Origin: QHCF01 sp003244275
Lineage (GTDB): Bacteria; Actinomycetota; Acidimicrobiia; Acidimicrobiales; QHCF01
Assembly (NCBI GenBank): GCA_036806345.1
Contig: DAIROT010000031.1
Coordinates: 1 to 26,136 of the forward strand
Length of the DNA stretch: 26,136 nt
Direction: 5' to 3'
Positions 23,108 to 26,136 of the stretch are shown piece by piece. A model generated the notes under the pieces. It worked only from the letters and a program-made list of their open reading frames with translations, had not been told where the DNA came from and made no database searches. The first letter of the stretch is position 1, and every line of letters begins with the position of its first letter. The position numbers were made by a program, and so were the translations under genes.

Positions 23108-23773
23108 CTAAGCGCTCCTTGGCTCGAGGATGCTGGACACGAACATCTGGTGCAGGCGCCGATCATCGGACAGCTCAGGGTGGAAGGAACTGACCGTTAC
23201 TGCCCCCTGCCGGCACAGGACGGGCCGGCAGACGCCGCTGCCCACCTCGGTGCTGGCCAGCACATCCACCTCGGGGCCGGCCCGCTCCACCACCGGGGCC
23301 CGGATGAACACTGCCGGCAGTCGACCGCCCTCCATCCCGGCCACATCAAGGTAGGACTCGAAGGACTCCCGCTGACGGCCGAAGGCATTGCGGCGCACAT
23401 CAATGTCGATGATCCCGAGGCAGTGCTGGTCGGGCCGACCGTCCAGGATGCGCCGCGCCATAAGGATCATCCCGGCGCACGTTCCGAGGGCGGGCATGCC
23501 GTCGGCCAGCCGAGCGGCCAGCGGGCTGAGCAGTCCCGAGGACTCCAACAGCATCGACATGGTGGTGGACTCGCCTCCCGGCACGACAAGGGCATCCACC
23601 CCGACCAGATCCGCCGGCCGACGGACCTCGACCGGACGGGCACCCACCTCAATGAGGGCCTTGGCGTGCTCCCCGGAATCGCCCTGCAGGGCCAGCACTC
23701 CCACCGCGGGTCCCAGGACCGGGGCGGGCACCTGGTGGCACCTCTCGTCGGGCGCCACCGGCGGCGCTGCCAC
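23108..23773 (-). CDS. pdxT: PLP synthase glutaminase subunit PdxT
   Basis: Class I glutaminase that feeds ammonia to PdxS for pyridoxal 5'-phosphate synthesis. 221 aa from GTG 23771-23773. The catalytic Cys99 is in GTCAGMILMA, and His198 and Glu200 in SSFHPEL; VPGGESTTMSMLLE is the oxyanion/PdxS-contact motif. Family proteins start close to VGVLALQGDSGEH, which an in-frame GTG at 23702-23704 would give (198 aa, nearer the normal size). The extra N-terminus is coded by GCC/GGC-rich repeats, so the shorter start may be right. It lies 31 bases after pdxS. Confidence 0.95.
   Translation of the reverse strand: MAAPPVAPDERCHQVPAPVLGPAVGVLALQGDSGEHAKALIEVGARPVEVRRPADLVGVDALVVPGGESTTMSMLLESSGLLSPLAARLADGMPALGTCAGMILMARRILDGRPDQHCLGIIDIDVRRNAFGRQRESFESYLDVAGMEGGRLPAVFIRAPVVERAGPEVDVLASTEVGSGVCRPVLCRQGAVTVSSFHPELSDDRRLHQMFVSSILEPRSA
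23115..23120 (-). promoter_or_regulatory. Shine-Dalgarno of yebC
   Basis: AAGGAG on the minus strand, nine bases before the yebC ATG and lying within the end of pdxT. It shows that operon-internal genes here use conventional ribosome binding sites, in contrast to the unit-heading genes. Confidence 0.65.
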
Positions 23774-23804
23774 CGGCGCCGCCGCCGCCGGAGGGCGCGC
23801 TCAC

Positions 23805-24716
23805 CTACCAGCCCCGGTCGGCCAAGCGGACGTCGAGGGTATCCATCTCGTCTCCCGGCATGGCCTCGCCCAGGCCAGTGCTGACCTTGGCCAAGATGGC
23901 GGCATCGCCAAAGTGGGTGGTGGCCTCCACCATGGCCCGGGCCCGCCTGGGCGGGTCGGCGCTCTTGAAAATACCCGAGCCCACGAAGACCGCCTGGGCA
24001 CCGAGCTGCATGACCAGGGCGGCGTCCGCCGGGGTGGCCAGACCGCCAGCGCAGAAAAGGGGCACCGGCAGCTCACCGGTCTCGGCCACCTCCTGGACCA
24101 GGTTGACAGGGGCCTGTAGTGCCTTGGCCCAGGAGTAGAGCTCCGACCCCTCGGCACGACTGACGGCGCGGATCTCGCTCAGGATGGAGCGGAGGTGGCG
24201 CACGGCCTCCACCACGTTGCCGGTGCCCGCCTCTCCCTTGGAGCGGATCAGGGCAGCCCCCTCGGATATGCGCCGGAGGGCCTCACCCAGGTTGGTGGCC
24301 CCGCACACGAAGGGGATCGAGAAGGCCCATTTGTCGATGTGGTGGGCCTCGTCAGCTGGGGTCAGCACCTCGCTCTCGTCGACGTAGTCGACCCCCAGCG
24401 ACTCGAGCACCTGGGCCTCCACGAAGTGGCCGATGCGGGCCTTGGCCATGACCGGGATGGTCACGGCCGCCTGGATGGCCCCCACCAGGCCCGGGTCACT
24501 CATACGGGCCACCCCACCCTGACGGCGAATGTCAGCTGGCACCCGCTCCAGGGCCATTACCGCCACCGCCCCCGCATCCTCGGCCACCTTGGCCTGCTCG
24601 GCGGTGACCACGTCCATGATCACCCCGCCCCGCAGCATCTCGGCCAGCCCCCGCTTGAGCCGGGGAGTGGCGGTCTGGCGAGAGGAGGTATTTTTCGATG
24701 AGGAGCGGTCATCCAC
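23805..24716 (-). CDS. pdxS: Pyridoxal 5'-phosphate synthase lyase subunit PdxS
   Basis: 303 aa (beta/alpha)8-barrel that condenses ribose 5-phosphate, glyceraldehyde 3-phosphate and ammonia into PLP, in a complex with PdxT. The conserved catalytic residues are D35 in GGVIMDVVTAEQA, K92 in IPVMAKARIGHF and K160 in LIRSKGEAGTGN. PFVCGATNLGEALRRI, FCAGGLATPADAALVMQLGAQAVFVGSGIF and the C-terminal phosphate-binding region are intact. The start is GTG 24714-24716, seven bases after a TACACT -10-like element, so it likely heads the transcript pdxS-pdxT-yebC-peroxiredoxin-SRPBCC and perhaps ruvCAB. Confidence 0.98.
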   Translation of the reverse strand: MDDRSSSKNTSSRQTATPRLKRGLAEMLRGGVIMDVVTAEQAKVAEDAGAVAVMALERVPADIRRQGGVARMSDPGLVGAIQAAVTIPVMAKARIGHFVEAQVLESLGVDYVDESEVLTPADEAHHIDKWAFSIPFVCGATNLGEALRRISEGAALIRSKGEAGTGNVVEAVRHLRSILSEIRAVSRAEGSELYSWAKALQAPVNLVQEVAETGELPVPLFCAGGLATPADAALVMQLGAQAVFVGSGIFKSADPPRRARAMVEATTHFGDAAILAKVSTGLGEAMPGDEMDTLDVRLADRGW

Positions 24717-24723
24717 GCCGACG

Positions 24724-24729
24724 AGTGTA
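24724..24729 (-). promoter_or_regulatory. Candidate -10 element for pdxS
   Basis: TACACT on the minus strand with exactly seven bases to the GTG start. It is the best TATAAT match of the series (TA, A at position 4, final T). The 43-base gap after the DUF3048 gene leaves room for a promoter; a weak CTGGCT lies 17 bases upstream at the -35 position. This predicts a leaderless mRNA. Confidence 0.45.
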
Positions 24730-24759
24730 CCGGTGCCTGAGCCCTCAGCCAGTGGAGGC

Positions 24760-25875
24760 TCAGCCGCTGGACGTCGCCGTGCCGATCGGAGCCAACATCA
24801 CCCAGGTGCGCCCCGGGGTCAGCGCCATCGGGGTGCCGGAGGCATCGGTGTAGCTCGTCACCGCCCCGGGGGCCGTCCTGGTCCAGGTGGCCCTGGCCAT
24901 CCGACCGCCCGAGAGAACCACGGCGGACCCAGTGCCCACCACATCGGCGTCGGGCACCGGTGCTCCTGAGGGGTCGATGAAGCCGGTAGCGTGATAGGGC
25001 ACCGTTTCGACGATCACGTTGGTAAAGGCCACGGGGGTGCCCCCCGTCACTGTCTGGAGAGCGCCATTGGTGGCCCGGCGCCACAGCCCGCCGGCTGGGT
25101 CCCAGCTCCACGTGGCCACCGTGGCCGTGCTCATCGGTACCCGCAGCTGGCTGATCGCAGCCGCCCCAGTCGGGTTGAAGGTGGCCCCCGGGGCCAGGTA
25201 AGTGAACAGCGGCGGAGGCGCCGGGGCGCCGGATGGCGTCTTCTGCCGCAGCGCCGGCACCGAAACGTATAGGTTGTGAGGGGCCGGCCGGGTCGAGTCT
25301 CGATGGTAAGCGTTGGGGTCGGCAACCGCCCCCACGTCGATCACGCCGGTCCGGTGTACGTCGTTCACAAACGCCGGTATGCCGCCCGAATAGGCGAACA
25401 GCCCCCCGATGGGATGCACCACCTCGGCATCGGTCTGGCGCACCGAACGAACCGGGCCGACGGTTCCTACGTCCTGGGACTGGAACACGGTCAGGTACCG
25501 GGTCACCCCTCCTTCCACCACCTCCTCGTAGACGACGTCGGCCTGGTCCAGGCCGCTCTGGGGCCGGGCCTCAGGAGCGTTATCGACCTTCACGATCACC
25601 GCCGGGCGGCCCAGGGTGGCGGAATTGGTGGGGGCCAGACCGGTGAGCGGTGAGCTGGGCGCGGCGGTGGTGGTGGGCGCCACGGTGGTGGTGGTTGGGG
25701 GGATCCGGGGCGGCGGCCGCTGGGCAGCAGAGCACGAGGCCAGCACCACCGCCGCACCCATGGCCAGGAGCGCCATGATCGTCGGGAACTTCGTCACCGC
25801 ACTGCACCCACAGGCATTGCGTCCACGGGCATTGCGTCCACGGGCACGGGGAACCCACCGGTGCTCTATTCCCAC
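24760..25875 (-). CDS. DUF3048 domain-containing lipoprotein
   Basis: Up to 371 aa from GTG 25873-25875. A hydrophobic segment MALLAMGAAVVLASCSA ends in a lipobox (L-A-S-C), so it should be a membrane-anchored extracytoplasmic lipoprotein, followed by a Pro/Thr linker (PPTTTTVAPTTTAAP). The DUF3048 N-terminal domain shows SPLTGLAP, PAVIVKVDNAPEARPQSGLDQADVVYEEVVEGG.TRY and VGPVRSVRQTD; FAYSGG follows. The C-terminal half has WSWDPAGGLWRRA and VTSYTDASGTPMALTPGRTWV. Function unknown; YerB of Bacillus belongs to this family. The N-terminus before the TM is coded by a 15-base repeat (GRNAR), so GTG 25795-25797 (345 aa, a compact signal peptide) may be the true start. Confidence 0.92.
   Translation of the reverse strand: MGIEHRWVPRARGRNARGRNACGCSAVTKFPTIMALLAMGAAVVLASCSAAQRPPPRIPPTTTTVAPTTTAAPSSPLTGLAPTNSATLGRPAVIVKVDNAPEARPQSGLDQADVVYEEVVEGGVTRYLTVFQSQDVGTVGPVRSVRQTDAEVVHPIGGLFAYSGGIPAFVNDVHRTGVIDVGAVADPNAYHRDSTRPAPHNLYVSVPALRQKTPSGAPAPPPLFTYLAPGATFNPTGAAAISQLRVPMSTATVATWSWDPAGGLWRRATNGALQTVTGGTPVAFTNVIVETVPYHATGFIDPSGAPVPDADVVGTGSAVVLSGGRMARATWTRTAPGAVTSYTDASGTPMALTPGRTWVMLAPIGTATSSG
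25813..25850. repeat. 15-base tandem repeat at the DUF3048 5' end (2.3 copies)
   Basis: GGCATTGCGTCCACG at 25813-25827 and 25828-25842, then a partial copy. It either codes the pentapeptide GRNAR in the N-terminus or lies in the 5' leader, depending on the start codon. Confidence 0.85.
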
Positions 25876-25884
25876 GCTGGTAGG

Positions 25885-26136
25885 TCAGAGCTCCCGTAGG
25901 GCCCGGATGCGATCCTCCAACCCTCGGCGAGGCGTCCACAGATGGCCGACGGCCCGCGCCAGCGCCGGGTTGGGAACCGCCGGAGGGGGGGTTGCCAGGA
26001 CCTTCTCCAGGGCCGAGACCATCGCCGGCGGATAGCGGGTCAGTGCCACTGCAGTCAGGTCGACGGCGTTGTCGCCACATCCCCCGGCGCCTCTGACCCC
26101 GGCGCCTCTGACCCCGGCGCCTCTGACCCCGGCGCC
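25885..26136 (-). CDS. C-terminal part of a probable M48-family metalloprotease (partial)
   Basis: 83 residues open to the window edge, stop TGA 25885-25887. The sequence AVDLTAVALTRYPPAMVSALEKV, then ARAVGHLW and a terminal LEDRIRALREL, resembles the end of HtpX-like M48 proteases (…AD..AVALTRYP..L..ALEK…HLW…PP..ERI..L..L). In the family the third zinc ligand is the Glu of an ExxAD motif; the corresponding stretch here seems to be DNAVD. Upstream the frame is pure 15-base repeat coding GAGVR pentapeptides, which is not normal M48 sequence. The HExxH motif would be outside the window, so the assignment rests on the C-terminus alone. The DUF3048 gene follows after nine bases. Confidence 0.5.
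   Translation of the reverse strand, partial: GAGVRGAGVRGAGVRGAGGCGDNAVDLTAVALTRYPPAMVSALEKVLATPPPAVPNPALARAVGHLWTPRRGLEDRIRALREL
26086..26136. repeat. 15-base tandem repeat at the window edge (3.4 copies)
   Basis: GGCGCCTCTGACCCC is exact at 26086, 26101 and 26116, with GGCGCC at 26131-26136; the array continues past the window. On the minus strand it encodes GAGVR repeats in the partial protease frame. Confidence 0.95.

Noticed and set aside
25580..26080. A 166-codon minus-strand frame spanning the DUF3048 5' end
   Set aside because: Overlaps the lipoprotein signal peptide and the protease C-terminus in another frame; composition is repeat-driven Gly/Pro with no domain.

Overview
The window is a high-GC (roughly two thirds G+C by eye), almost gap-free stretch of bacterial chromosome. 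It encodes conserved housekeeping genes, nearly all on the minus strand. Gene content and order (ruvCAB, then queA-tgt-yajC-secD-secF-apt-relA, then hisS-aspS-rarA, then alaS-ruvX), frequent GTG/TTG starts, a DUF3048 lipoprotein, an AbiEi/DUF559-type protein and many candidate leaderless promoters point to an actinomycete. A member of or near Acidimicrobiia is my best guess; this is inference from gene families, not a phylogeny. Two runs of exactly ten N (7630-7639 and 19365-19374) show that this is a scaffolded draft or metagenome assembly.

Layout in the direction of transcription (high to low coordinates). 26136-25885: C-terminus of a probable M48 metalloprotease. 25875-24760: DUF3048 lipoprotein. 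24716-18948: a compact run pdxS-pdxT (PLP synthase), yebC, a BCP-type peroxiredoxin, an SRPBCC protein and ruvC-ruvA-ruvB (Holliday-junction processing). 18182-18871: one plus-strand SDR-like gene without the usual catalytic pair, convergent with ruvB and divergent from queA. 18141-8937: queA, tgt (queuosine tRNA modification), yajC-secD-secF (Sec translocase accessory complex), apt (adenine salvage) and the RSH gene relA/spoT (ppGpp). 8821-4198: hisS, aspS, rarA. 4061-3161: a frameshifted AbiEi-DUF559 gene. 3105-14: alaS and ruvX, followed by the first codons of another gene at the window edge.

Many genes are joined by 4-base ATGA or GTGA overlaps, so translational coupling is the main local architecture. 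Genes that head transcription units (alaS, hisS, apt, queA, SDR, ruvC, pdxS) mostly have a TANNNT hexamer 6-9 bases before the start codon and no clear Shine-Dalgarno, as expected for leaderless mRNAs. Internal genes such as yebC and relA have a purine-rich ribosome binding site.

The most unusual property is a recurring in-frame tandem repeat with a 15-base (or 30-base) period. It occurs in yajC, rarA (twice), relA/spoT, apt, the DUF3048 gene and the edge protease; secF has a related 42-base repeat. It inserts Gly/Ala/Pro-rich pentapeptide tracts into otherwise conserved proteins, most strikingly between the synthetase and TGS domains of the RSH protein. I found no CRISPR, prophage, IS, tRNA, rRNA or biosynthetic cluster, and nothing that amounts to a new defence or metabolic system. 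No gene-free stretch exceeds 300 bases; the largest gap is 4062-4197.
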